From contig CM032117.1 of the NCBI GenBank assembly GCA_018894105.1, positions 28,872,501-28,936,500 of the forward strand: a DNA stretch of 64,000 nt, read 5' to 3'. The notes under the pieces were generated by a model that saw only the letters and a list, made by a program, of their open reading frames with translations, did no database searches and was not told the DNA's origin. The DNA comes from Jacaranda mimosifolia. Lineage: Eukaryota; Streptophyta; Magnoliopsida; Lamiales; Bignoniaceae. The translations under genes were made by a program, and so were the position numbers. Below are positions 35,183 through 46,898 of the stretch, in pieces; position 1 is the first letter of the stretch; the number at the start of each line of letters is the position of its first letter.

Positions 35183-36059
35183 CTGCACTACATATGTTAG
35201 GAAAATAGTAAAGCTTAATTAATAAATTATAAACTTAATATTCTTTTGTATTACCTAATTAATAAATTACTATAACCTCAAGTCTCTTTTCGTGTTTATG
35301 TAAAAATGGCTTATAATTACTCAATATCAATAAATTCATCATCAGGACAAATAAATTTACTTCATATATTGGTTTGATCGAAAAAGTGTTATATATTAAT
35401 TGAACGATTAATGAAAATTATCAATAAATCAACCTAATTTGTGAATTAAATAGTTAGATGAAGATAATGGTGACTCAAATTACTTAATATCAACAAATTA
35501 ATTATAGAAATAAATAATGCATTAGATTAAATATACTTTTGTGCCTTACGAGGAATAGTGTAACTAAGCTAATTCAAAATATAATAGAGCTACCAAAATT
35601 TCATATAACATAATGTTGCTATAAAATGACTAAATAGCATCAGAATTCTTTTGAGAAGCTCACAATTGCTTGGGTCCAAACCAAATGTTGTTCAAAGATG
35701 AGTTTTCTTATAATCGCATATAAATTTTGGAGCATCATTTTAGCATGAGTTACGGACTATGATATTACGAGACAGAATAAGTACAACCATGTTAAAGTGA
35801 GGAAGAGAATTTAGATGAAGTAGTTCTTAATTTATTTGGTTATTTTTTTTATAACCCTTAAACTTTGTAAAATTTAAAAAAAGACATAATAAAGTCTAAA
35901 TTTTCGAACACAATTAATTATATCATTTCAATGTAGTGTGCCTGTAATTTTTTTTTTTTGTCTCCTTGATTAAGTCTTACTCATGCCAAAAGATGTCCAC
36001 GTCATTTCCCTTATTAGCTTAATTAACTAATACAGAAGAATATGTTAATTTCTTTACTT

Positions 36060-36500
36060 GAACAGATACTCTAGTTATTTGTTATTATTAGTTCTTTGAG
36101 TTTTCAAATTAGAATTATTAGTTAAAACACTTTCCTAATTACGCAACTTAAACGACTAAATCGAGATTACTGCAAATATTGATCGGTAGCACAACATAAT
36201 AAAAATATTGCATGCAAATATTTATAGGCAACAATTGGAAACAATTAGCACCCAACATTAGTGAAAGTCTGACATTATAATATTAACCAACGTCAGCACA
36301 CAATATCAGGTGATTAATATGCATATGAAATTAGTGAACTTATATGAAATCTAAAGAGTTTAAGACGGGGTTTGATTGAGCTTATAATAAATTCTCTAAA
36401 TATCTTAATAAGTTGTATAAAAACATTTTGGCATCTTTAAAAAAAAAAATTCATATCACTAGAGTGATTAAATTTCCATGTACATATATATAAATGTATA
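36060..36500. repeat. Intron-like sequence duplicated in direct orientation
   Basis: 36060-36500 matches 36640-36809 plus 46205-46480, a second copy split by the CACTA element. 36311-36339 is the empty-site equivalent of the CACTA insertion: GCATATGAAATTAGTGAAC followed by TTATATGAAA. Confidence 0.75.
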
Positions 36501-37283
36501 TGTAAAGATATAGGCCAAGTAAAGATACTTCTCATATTTTTGGTCAAATGTAAGTCTTCTAGAAAAATAGTACTACCTACATCAATCTATTTGTCTGAAA
36601 AAGGTATCTATTCATTTATTGCCTTGTTAGTTTAATTACTTCAAATATAAAAGGATATCTTAAACTTTCTTTACTTGAATAGATATTAGTTAATTTTAGA
36701 TATTTGATCGAGTTTTCAAAATAGAATCATTGGTAAATCTAACATTATAAAACTAACCCAAATGCTGTCATTACGATAGCTGATTAATATGCATATGAAT
36801 TTAGTGAACCACTACAACAAATTATACTTTTAGTAATGAATAATTTTATTACCATAAAGCTGAAATTCGTTACCCAAAATATTGGTAACGAATTTTTCGT
36901 TACTTAAGTTTAGTGCCCTAAAGCCCGTCACAAAAGATTTTAGTAATGAAATTTATGGTTCATTATGAATGATGGACTTATGATGACGAAATGTATCGTT
37001 ACCAAAATATGATATTAGTAACAAAAAAGTGTAGTAGTTACAATAGATTTTTATAGCGTAACGAAATATTTAGTTACTAAAACATTGGCAATTTTGTTGC
37101 ATTTTATTTTTTCATTTCCAATGCATAATATAATGATATTATCTATTTAATTAAGTATAGTTACTAATTGTTTATGTAACAAAATATTTGGTTACAAATA
37201 GTTAAATAAAATTTTAATTCAAAAATAAACATTTTGTTACTAACGGAATAAATAACTAAAAGTTTCGTTACGAAGTGTGTGCA

Positions 37284-38110
37284 CGTGGGCTCCTGTTTGG
37301 GCTGCTGCATATGGATGGGCCATTTGATATCGGGCCTTCGCTTGCTGGGCAGCTGAACTCCGGGCCCGACCCGCGCCATCGCCCACTAGCAAGAGCATAG
37401 CAAGGCCCAGCTGCTCGCAAGCAACCTTGCTGTACTCAACCCAACACCCACGGGCCCACCAGGCCCTGCTAGGCTCAGGCCCACAGCGCACCAGTAAGAA
37501 CGCCACAGGGTTGGCCCACCAGGACCTGCCCCCCCTGGCCGCTAACACCGGCCCACCCAAGTGTTGGGCTCCTATTTAGGCTGTTGCATATGGATGGGCC
37601 ATTTGACATCGGCCATTTGCCTACTGGGCCGCTGAACTCTGGGCCCGACTCGCGCCATCGCCCACCAGCAAGAGCGTAGTAGGGCCCAGCCACTCGCAAG
37701 CAACCTTGTTGTGCTCAACCCAGCACCCACCGCCCATCATGCCCTACTGGGCTCAGGCCCATGGCCCACCAGTAAGAGCGCCACAGGGCCGGCCCACCCG
37801 CAAGCTGGCAGCAAGGCCCAGCGCATCGAGCCCACCCAAGCTCAGGCCCAACGCCCACACTGGGCCACCAGGACCTCCCCCCTGGCTGCCAGCATTGGTC
37901 TACCCGAGCTCAGGCCCAATGCCCACACCGGCCTATTAGGTACTGCTGCGTTCAGGCCCAACGCCACCGGCCCACCCGAGGTTAAGCCCAGCACCCACCA
38001 GCAAGAGCGGTCGCAGGGCCGGCCCACCCGTAGGCCCAACGCAAATTCCTCCCAAACTGCTGGAAGTAGGTTTCAATCCCGCGCCATGCCCACCCCTCAA
38101 GCAAGCATCT
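37284..38110. repeat. GC-rich island with ~278-bp tandem repeat
   Basis: 'GGGCTCCTGTTTGGGCTG' at 37287 recurs at 37565, with about 278 bases between copies, and a more degenerate third copy runs to about 38050. The sequence is full of GGCCCA/TGGGCC. GC content is far above the surroundings. Several long frames open here on both strands only because the repeat lacks AT-rich stops; they are Ala/Pro/Gly-rich and not conserved, so I do not call a gene. Confidence 0.7.
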
Positions 38111-38459
38111 AACCATCTTGGATGCACGTCCAAAAGTTAATTTTTGCATTTGCTCAATTACTTATTCGTCTCTTTCATATAGAGCTCTCAAGCAATTTCA
38201 CATGTTATCAAGCAAACATTATTTTATTTTTAAAAATAAAATAATAATTGTCATTTGAATAAATAAAATAAGAGTATCAAATAGTGAATTAAAAGAAATA
38301 AGCAAAAAGTGTGAGATAATTATATAACATAGCTGCATGAAACAAAGAAATTTTATTACATATGTATATATAAATTGTTACGTAAAGGCTTAATATTTTT
38401 GTAGAAGAGCTTATAATATAAAATACTTTATTTTAGAAATTTATAAAAAATATATATAT

Positions 38460-38850
38460 AAAAAATAATTGGCATTACATATATATACATATATTAAAAA
38501 ATTGTGAACAAAACCTTTTAAAGTAAAAAACAAAGGGCAATCTAATAAGCAAAAGTAATAATATTATTAATTCCGGCAGCTTAAAAAAATCAGCGCAAAG
38601 TTATTCATTCCGGGAATGTTACACTAACCGCCGCCATTTATTATGAATTCTGCGGCGGTTTTCCGAAACAAACTGCCGCTAAATGACTAATTCAGCGGCG
38701 GTTTGGATAAATCGTTGCTTAACCACCGTCAAATTAATATTTTGCGGCAGTTGAGACAAACCGTCACAAAATATATGTCGCGATTAACCGATTTTCTTAT
38801 AATGTGTGTATATATATATATATACTATATATGTATATAAGTTTGAAAGA
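38460..38850. repeat. Direct repeat unit 1 with GCGGCGGTT motifs
   Basis: Matches 39580-39960 over ~370 bases, starting 'AAAAAATAATTGGCATTACA'. It contains several ACCGCCGC/GCGGCGGT motifs and ends with CCGATTTTCTTATAATGTG, close to a CACTA terminus. Probably the end of a smaller CACTA-type element. Confidence 0.65.
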
Positions 38851-39579
38851 AAAATTATATTATATACATAGTTATAAATATTAAATATTATTTAATTCAG
38901 AATGAATAAATAGAAAAAATAGATAAAAATAAAAGTAATTTAAATTTTTTTGATAAATTTATATATATGTGAATAAGTATAAATGGAAAAAATAAGTATA
39001 CATGTAGGAATAATTCGAAAGAAAAAAGATAAAAATAAAAATTATTTAAAATTTTCTAGATAAATTTATATATATATATAATGAGAATATATGAAATAAT
39101 GAGAAATTTTGATTTTGATTATTTGAAAGGTTAGCAACTGTTTTTATTATTCACTATTGTTTTGTTATTTGCAAAATATAATATGAATATCCAATTATAT
39201 TTATACAAAAATTTGAGAATGAATACAATACTTTATTTTTTCTATATTTTATTTTACATTATAATTTCATCCTCATATTTTGTCAGTAATTCATATTTTA
39301 AAATCAATTTTAAGTCTATAATTATTTTATCAATTTACTATAGTTTTAACTTTATATGACTAATATTTCAAACTCTTTTCTTCACTTAATTATTCGATAA
39401 CTAAGTTATGAGTCAAATTAAAAGGTTTCTATTAACTTATATACTAATATTGATTTTAACTTTATAATTATTTTATATATTTATTTTGATTTATTTTACT
39501 TTTTGTTATCTTTACTATCATAGTTTTGTCTTAACTTAATTAATTTTTAATCACAAATTAAAATTAAATAAGATTGTTT

Positions 39580-39960
39580 TTAAAAAATAATTGGCATTAC
39601 ACACACACACACACATATATATATATATTAAAAATTTGTGGACAAAACCCTTTAAAGTTAAAAAAAAAAGTGCAATCTAATAAGTAAAAGAAACAATATT
39701 ATTAATTGCGGCAGTTTAGAAAAGTCAGTGCGAAGTTTTTGATTCAGTGGCGGTTACACTAACCGCCGCCATTTATTATGAATTCCGCGGTGGTATTTCG
39801 AAACCGTCACTAAATGGCTAATTTAGCGGCGGTTTGGATAAATTGCCGCTTAACCACCATCAAATTAATATTTTGCGGCAGTTGAGACAAACCATTGCAA
39901 AATATATGGCGCGATTAAGTATACATTCTTGTGGCGTATATATATACACTATAGATGTAA
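39580..39960. repeat. Direct repeat unit 2 with GCGGCGGTT motifs
   Basis: Second copy of 38460-38850, 1.12 kb downstream, with an (AC)n microsatellite at about 39599-39615. Its CACTA-like end is more eroded (ATTCTTGTGGCG). Confidence 0.65.
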
Positions 39961-40910
39961 ATACGTAAATATGTGTATTATATTTATGTGAATAAGTATA
40001 AATAGAAAAAATAAGTATACATGTACGAATAATTAGAAAGAAAAAGTTAAAAATAAAAATTATTTAAAATTGTATAGATAAATTTATAGATGTGTGTGTG
40101 TGTGTGTGTATAAAATGAGAATATATGAAATAATGAGAAATTAGAAACAATAATAAATTTATACATATGTATAAAATAAGAAATATATGAAATAATGGAA
40201 GAGAGAAATGAGAATAAAAAGAAAAGAAAAGAATGAAAAAAAAGAAAAAATAAATAAAATATGATAATAAAAAGTTATTTAAATTGAATTGTATATATGT
40301 GAAATGATTAAGGGTAAATTGATCTTTTTAAATGTGGAGGGGGAGGCGGTGTGCGTGGTTTTATAAAACATAAAGAAGTTGTGTTGTATATATATTTTTT
40401 TTCACATAAGGGTTTGATACTTATTTCACAAATCACATTGAGGTAAATTGCAACTGGCCCAATAAAATTATTACCATTTCAATAGAGCCCTTGCTTTTCT
40501 TTTTTTTTGCTAATGTAGTGTTTGGTTATATTTGAAAATTTACATTTTTGGTCTCATTGGATGGGGGGTTTGCACTTTCGGTACTTAAGTTGACACTTAT
40601 AGAACCAAAACTCTAAATTTTTTAATACATTTGGGATAGCACCTCAACTTCTATTAGTATTTAGGCAAAACTGTTAAATTAAAAAAAATTAATTACCCAA
40701 CAGCTCAACATTTTGATTTATTTATAAAAATTCCACAAATTTTGAATTGCCCAATCAACCTTCATTAAAAAAAAAAATTAAAAATATATAACAAAATCCT
40801 CATAAAAAAATTTATATCTCAATATAAATATCATATAAATATATATATATATATATGTATAATATTAATATAAATATATATAAAATAAATATCATATAAA
40901 TATATATATA
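39961..40910. other. AT-rich stretch with transposon-end-like segments
   Basis: No gene. 40310-40470 resembles the right end of the nested element at 8192-9455 ('CACATAAGGGTTTGATAC', 'GAGGTAAATTGCAA'). 40540-40640 ('TTTTGGTCTCATTGGATG') resembles Mutator-like MITE ends. Borders are not resolved. Confidence 0.4.
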
Positions 40911-41060
40911 ACACCCACCCCCTCTCCCCCAACCCCTCACCGCCAGCCATGGCCAGCGGCCGCCTGGCTATGGAAAAATGGCTAGCAGCCAGATATGGCT
41001 GCTGGCCTGTGGCCGGCCATGGCTAGGCCTGGGGTGGGTGGGGGGAGGAAGAAGGAGAAT
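40911..41060. repeat. GC-rich fold-back island between (AT)n tracts
   Basis: About 150 bases of GC-rich DNA bounded by (TA)n on both sides. The arms are roughly complementary: CCACCCCCTCTCCCCC at left against GGGTGGGTGGGGGGAGG at right, with inner inverted repeats such as GCTAGCAGCCA / TGGCTGCTGGC. No coding. Confidence 0.6.
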
Positions 41061-44055
41061 ATATATATATATATATGTATATATATATTTACTTATTTAT
41101 TTATTGTTAATTAATTTTTTTTAATTAAATTAACTTAAATTAAAATTTTTTACTTATGTTGTTTATTTAAAATCATTACATTATTTTGTTCAAAATAATT
41201 AAAAATATTTGTTTATTTAAAATTATTAAAATTATATTGTTAGGATAAAATTTTAGATTTTATTTTTATTTAAATTATTTATTTTGATTAATAAATAAAT
41301 TTAATTTTTTTATTTATACACACACACACACATCAAGGTCTCACGGGGTTCCAACTCTATATCTCCCACATTTTGACTTATTTATTTTTTATTAATTGAT
41401 CAATTTAATGAAATTAGTTTAAATTAGAGCTTGTTTATTTATGAATTGGAGCATTTTGTCAAAATATTTTAGCAATATGGTTTTTCGGAAGTGGGGTTGG
41501 AGAATGTGATGGTTGTTTGTTTGTATTTTGGGTGGTAGGTGGAAAATGAATTGGGAGAAAAATATTTATTTATTTGTGTTTTAGAAGGGAACAAGATATC
41601 ATATCAATAATTTTTTTATTGGGTTGATAAGGTGAAATAGACATTTTAAAATTGCTAGTGTTAGTATGATATTTTTAGATCTTATTTCTATTTTTAAATT
41701 ATTTATTTTAGTTAATAAATATTTTTTTATATTTAATAAATATATTTAACTTAATATAAATAAATTATTTTAGATATGATTATTTTTTAATATTATTGAG
41801 ATGTAATTTAAAAATAAAATCATATTTAATTAAGAGATGGATTTGATTTTTATTTTTATTTTATAATTAATAAATATGTTTAATTAAATTTGATTAAATT
41901 ACTTTACATATGTTGATGATTTTAAATTTTTATTTTTTTAATCCAACTTTAATTAAAAGATTATTTAATATTTAAAAAAATTATAAATAAAATTATTTAA
42001 AATTATTCTAAGTAATTTAAATAATATTAAAGTTAAACTCCCATGTTAAAATTACAAATAAGTCCAAGGGTATTTTTGTCTTAAAGATAATCAAAACAGC
42101 TTTTGAGGGATATTTTTGAATTTTAATATAAATTTTCAACTGACGTCTACAAATTTGTTAAGGATGCTAACAGTTCTTCAAATATTTAATTAAATATATG
42201 GGGATAAAAAATAATTTTATTAAACTTATAACTATATTACTAAGTTTATATTATAATGTTGTGAGTATTTCAAAATAATTTCAAAATTTCCAACTATATT
42301 AAAGTTATACAAATTGATCAATTTTAAAACAATTTGCGTTAATTAAGTGTAGAAAATTTTCAATAAATGCATGCTCAAATTGTCCACATCAATATATTAT
42401 TAGTACAGAATATTTTAATTTTTAAAATAAAATTAATTACACGTAAAGACTAAAGTTTTTAGAATTTATAAACAATTTTTCTAAAATCTTTTTGTTCAAA
42501 AGCAATGTCCTAATAAATAATAACAAAAAATAGAATTAAAATTTTAACCTCCATAATAATACATCATAATTCATTTTATAATATAAGATAAAATAAATAA
42601 TTTTTGTACATACTATTTATACACAAAATGGAGGAAGGAGCAAAATTTTGGAGGGAATAAAAAAATAATAGGGGAATTCATTTTTGGAGGGAAACTTATT
42701 TTTTGAAGGAAATATAATATGTAGACCAACTAATTCTTAAGAACAACTTGTTCAGGTCTATGAAAGTTAATAAACATTATATTTAATAATATACTTTAAG
42801 TTAATACTTTTTTTACACTATATTAAACCATGAAACTTATCTTCATTTTAGCAATTTATATAGTAAAACATACAAACAATTAACATATAGATATCTATAA
42901 GTTATAAAAATCTTTAATTGGTCAATACAACGATTAAAATACGAAATGTAACATTAACAGGCCTAACTTCAAGGACCATTTTCTTTTCATTAAGTATTAT
43001 GGTAAACTAGATTTCTTTCTTTTGTTTTGTTATTCAAGCTTGTAACCTTTAATTATTTATTTTAAGGAGTTTTTAGAATTTTTCTAAATAAATATTGTAA
43101 TAAATTATAATAAAAAATTAAATTATTAAGCACCAAAATTTATAATTCCAAATTATATGTTATTTAACTATTTTAACTACAATAGAAAATCATTTAATAA
43201 TTTAAAAAATTATATGTCAATTCATCATATAATCTAAGATAAAAGAAATTAATTTTGCTATAAATTATTTATACAAAAAAAATGGAGGAGCTAAAATTTA
43301 GAGGAATCAAAAAAATGAAGAGAATTCATTATTGTTAGAGGGAATCAATTTTTTGGAAGAAATCAAGTTAAATAATTATGTCAAACTAATAATAAAAACA
43401 ATTGTTAATATTTTTTATGGGCCAAATTTTGGAGGGAATACAAAGTTGGAGGGAAACAAAATTGCATTGCCATCCAAATTCATTAAATAAATTTATACAT
43501 GAGTATAAAATAAGAATATATGAAATAATGAGAAATGAGAAATAATGATAAATTTATATATGTATAAAATGAGAAATATATGATGAATATTCTTTAAATT
43601 TTATTGAAATTTATATATATATATATATGTATATAAGTATGAATAAAAAAATATATTATATACATGTTTTTATAAATATTAAATATTATTTAATTTGGAA
43701 TGAATAAATAAAAAAATAGATAAACTAAAAGTAATTTAAATTTTATTGACAAATTTATATATATTTATATTATATATATGTGAATAAGTATACATGTATG
43801 AATAATTAGAAAGAAAAAAGATAAAAATAAAAATTATTTAAAATTTTATAGATAAATTTATATATATGTATAAAATGAGAATATATGAAAAATGAGAAAT
43901 GAGAAACAATGATAAATTTACACATATATGTATAAAATAAGAAATATATGAAATAATGGAAGAAAAGAGAAATGATAATAAAAAGAAAAGAAAAGAACGA
44001 AGAAAAAAGAAAAGAAATGAGAAATATACGAAGTGCTGGAGAGGAAGGGTGGGGA
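41061..44055. other. AT-rich interior of the CACTA element, no gene
   Basis: No coding signal. The area 42540-42760 is repeated in degenerate form at 43200-43400 and shares the motif TTTTGGAGGGAA, which also occurs at 43430 and 45840. 43590-43960 repeats the 38850-39100 and 40000-40200 sequence ('GAATAAGTATACATGTA'). Confidence 0.5.
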
Positions 44056-44084
44056 TTCTTCTTCTTCTTCTTCTTCTTCTTCTT

Positions 44085-44160
<76 letters not shown>
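44056..44160. repeat. Compound microsatellite (TTC)n-(TAA)n-(TTA)n
   Basis: About ten TTC units, then TAA units directly followed by TTA units, so the last part is a perfect inverted repeat able to form a hairpin. Confidence 0.9.
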
Positions 44161-44162
<2 letters not shown>

Positions 44163-44180
44163 TGAATAATTGAATTATTT

Positions 44181-45066
44181 TAGAATATTTTTTTATTTTA
44201 ATTTTATTATGTAATCTATAATTATATAGTTAGGATGATAGACTCAAAATTTTATTGTTCAAGTTTTATTTTGTTATATATGAATTAATAAATAAAATAT
44301 ATTACATTTAATAGAATTATTTTAGATGTATTTATCATTTTAATGTTATTATGTAATTTTGAATTATATAGATAATAGGATAGACTTAAATTTTTATTGT
44401 TTAATTTTTATTTCATTTTTAACTTAACAAATAAAGTCAACAAAATTTATTTAAATTATTAGATATTTTACTATTTTAACATTATTAAATATTTTAACTT
44501 AATATTATTAAAATTATATGGCCTAAAGTTATAAGTTGGATTTTAAAAAAAAATTAGGTGATAAATTCATATGAAATAAAATTTTATAAATTTGAAGGAT
44601 ATTTGATATTTTAAATTCTAATGTTTAGAATATTTTTTATTTTAATTTTATTATGTAATCTATAATTATATAGTTAGGATGACAAACTTAAAATTTTATT
44701 GTTTAAGTTTTTTTTGTCATATTTGAATTAATAAATAAAATATATTTATATTTATCATAATTATTTTACATGTATTTATCATTTTAAAATTCTTATGTAA
44801 TTTTGAATTATATAGATAATAGGATAGACTTAAATTTTTATTGTTTAATTTTTATTTCATTTTTAACTTAATAAATAAAGTCAACAAAATTTATTTAAAT
44901 ATTTAGATATTTTACTATTTTAACATTATTAGATATTTTAACTTAATATTATTAAAATTATATGGCCTAAAGTGATAAATTAGATTTTTAAAAAATTTTA
45001 GATGGTAAATTTGTATGAAATAAAATTTTATAAATTTGAAGGATATTTGATATTTTAAATTCTAAT
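44181..45066. repeat. ~446-bp tandem duplication
   Basis: AGAATATTTTTT at 44181 recurs at 44627, and both halves share 'AATCTATAATTATATAGTTA', 'AGATAATAGGATAGACTTAA' and 'ATATGGCCTAAAGT' in the same order. AT-rich, non-coding. Confidence 0.75.
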
Positions 45067-45510
45067 GTGCAAGTTTTAATTTTTTTTTAGGACTCAATTC
45101 ATTTAATTTGATAATTTAGCAAGTGGGATACATGTATATGTGTGGTTATATATGTAAATATATATATATAAATATATATAAGTATATAAATATTTTTCAA
45201 GATTTATCTTCTTCTTTTTTATCTTTTTGCTTTTTTCAAATTTTATGTACCTATTTTAATTTTTTGTGCAAATATCCTTTTTTTTTTTGGTCTAGTAAAA
45301 TACATGGCAAGAAGAGGTTGCCACACCACATGCCACATAGGAGAGAGGATGTGGCATGGCGCTATGTGGATCGGGCCTACTGCAAATGATTTCAGGCTAG
45401 ATTTGTCCTCAAATTGCCAAAATTCAAAAGTTAGTGTACCAAAATTGCGGCTCGAAAAGATAAAGTCAAAATTTGCCAGTAGGGTATAGTTACGGGACCA
45501 ATTTTGCATT
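45067..45510. mobile_element. Mutator-like MITE-type fragment
   Basis: The right side read on the minus strand begins 'GGAAAAATGCAAAATTGGTC', resembling ends of plant Mutator-like MITEs. It contains a less AT-rich block (45300-45420) with short frames on both strands that show no conservation. Target duplication not identified. Confidence 0.35.
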
Positions 45511-46497
45511 TTTCCTCTAAATGAAAACTCCAAATTCATTGAATAATTCACAAAATAGCTATAGAACCCAATATTTTAAAGAAATTGGCCAAACTAATGG
45601 ATTATTCACTTCAAATTTCTTCAAGCTCAATCTTTAAAATAAAACTCAGTTCAATAATAATTCACTAAAAAATTGGTTAAGCCCAATTAACAATTTTTTT
45701 ACATTATTGTGAAGTCCATTTCTTGAACAAAAGCCCAACCCACAAATATTAGTAAAAATTTAATTTAATATTCATTTATAATTGGTAACGAAAATCATTG
45801 TTACCATATGTATACAATTGATATTTGGAGGAAATGAATTTTGGAGGGAAGTTAATTAAAATTTAGTAATTAAAAACTTTGTTACAATATATTTTATTTG
45901 TAACAAATATTTTGTTGTTACAAAAGGTACCAAATTTTATTACAAATATATCTTCTTATATGACCGAAAATGTTATATGTAACAAAATAACATTTTCCGT
46001 AACGAATAATTATTTAGTTACGAACATAAAAAATTTAAGGTAACAAATTTGAGTTAAAGGTAACAAGACTTTTTACTTTGTTACTAAAGAAAATGTTATT
46101 TGTAAGAAAAAATCAATTTTGTTACAATAAATCTAACATATATAATGAATTTTACCTTTTTGTTACCAAAATTTTTGTTACATGAAGTGCAAATTGTTGT
46201 AGTGAACTTACATAATACCTAAAAGAGATTAAGAGAGTATTTGGCTAAATTTATAAGCGCACTCTTCTAAACATCTTAGAAAATGTTTGAAAAGTACTTA
46301 TATAAGCTCCATAAGAATGTTAGGCTAATTATATTTTGGAGTTCGTAAGATCATAAAATAAGATATTTTGAATCTTATAAGTTTTTAAAAAAAATAAAAA
46401 CATCATATCACTAGAGTGATTTAATTTATATATATATATATATGTGGACATATATAACAAATAAGTAAAAAGGAAACCCAAATAGAAGTCCACATAC

Positions 46498-46623
46498 CTT
46501 ATGCATTTCAAGAATATAATTCCGACCTCCTTTATGATGTTGAAAAAGTCCAAACGAAACCTTCCAAGTTGCTTCAATTTCACACTTAAGACGTTTCTTT
46601 CTACCACTTGATTCTAGTTGATC
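46498..46623 (-). pseudogene. Exon gamma, copy B (open, unrecognised gene)
   Basis: 126 bases, 42 codons, fully open, with acceptor TGTGTAG and donor AAG-GTATGTGG. It encodes a basic start ('SSGRKKRLKCEIEATWKVSF') and 'HHKGGRNYILEMHK'. It is phase 0 at both borders and so would join beta_B upstream and alpha_A downstream in frame. The following intron would be about 11 kb, 9.4 kb of it the CACTA element. Found only in copy B. Whether the gene is still transcribed cannot be seen. Confidence 0.6.
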
Positions 46624-46733
46624 CTACACAACAGGGCAAAAAATAAATAAAAAAATAAAAAATAAAATGCATGAGTGTTAAAGCTATGAAAAGTATTTGT
46701 TGACATAAAAATAAAGGATATAAAGAAATTTAC

Positions 46734-46898
46734 ATCATTAGTGAAGAATCCAAAAAATTGATGGCATTTGTTGTCTTGTATAGAAAGATGATGATTGTTT
46801 GCATCATTTTCAATATCGCAATCAGCATGAAAATTATGGATGTTGCAATATGCTTCATGGAGAAATAATCTTACAATTTCTTCATTCTCAATCATCTC
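46734..46898 (-). pseudogene. Exon beta, copy B (open, unrecognised gene)
   Basis: 165 bases, 55 codons, open, acceptor ATTGTAG and donor GAT-GTAAAT. It encodes 'EMIENEEIVRLFLHEAYCNI' followed by an Asp/Asn/His-rich part, longer at the 3' side than beta in copies A and C. Phase 0 at both borders, so it joins gamma (46498-46623) in frame. An alpha exon expected about 60 bases further upstream by comparison with copy A is missing. Function is unknown. Confidence 0.6.

Larger units (their letters stand above)
33318..36535 (-). other. Host segment copy A with exon-like sequences
   Basis: Collinear with 53020-58006 (copy C) over most of its length: ~170-bp-monomer sequence (33330-33560), the 'TTAGTTTCTTTCCACTTTC' site at 33747 that is the empty site of the MULE in copy C, then delta, beta and alpha exon-like segments and a long intron-like AT-rich stretch. 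No transposon coding is seen in it. Confidence 0.75.
36810..46204. mobile_element. CACTA element, ~9.4 kb, with target duplication AAC
   Basis: Left end CACTACAACAAATTATAC; the right end on the other strand is CACTACAACAATTTGC. It is flanked by AAC on both sides (36807-36809, 46205-46207), the 3-bp duplication expected for CACTA. Subterminal zones carry many GTAACGAA/TTCGTTAC motifs (36840-37260, 45780-46190). The paralogous empty site at 36311-36339 confirms the borders. No transposase was recognised; the interior is AT-rich repeats, microsatellites and GC-rich patches. Probably a non-autonomous element swollen by nested insertions. Confidence 0.85.

Noticed and set aside
37164..38133. Overlapping open frames on both strands rich in Pro, Ala, Gly
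   Set aside because: They exist because the GC-rich tandem repeat has few stops; several overlapping frames on both strands are open at once and no domain is recognisable.
39162..39359. Phe/Tyr/Ile-rich frame resembling a membrane protein
   Set aside because: Low-complexity AT-rich DNA inside the CACTA element; composition alone explains it.
43956..44165. 69-residue frame with poly-Leu and poly-Ile
   Set aside because: It is the translation of the TTC/TAA microsatellite, not a membrane protein.
45123..45551. Overlapping frames around 45300-45490
   Set aside because: They fall inside a Mutator-like MITE-type segment, on both strands, with no recognisable motif.
46329..46607. 92-codon minus-strand frame as a single-exon gene
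   Set aside because: Only its first part (46623-46498 region, in another start context) is conserved as exon gamma; the rest runs through a splice donor into TA-rich intron sequence.
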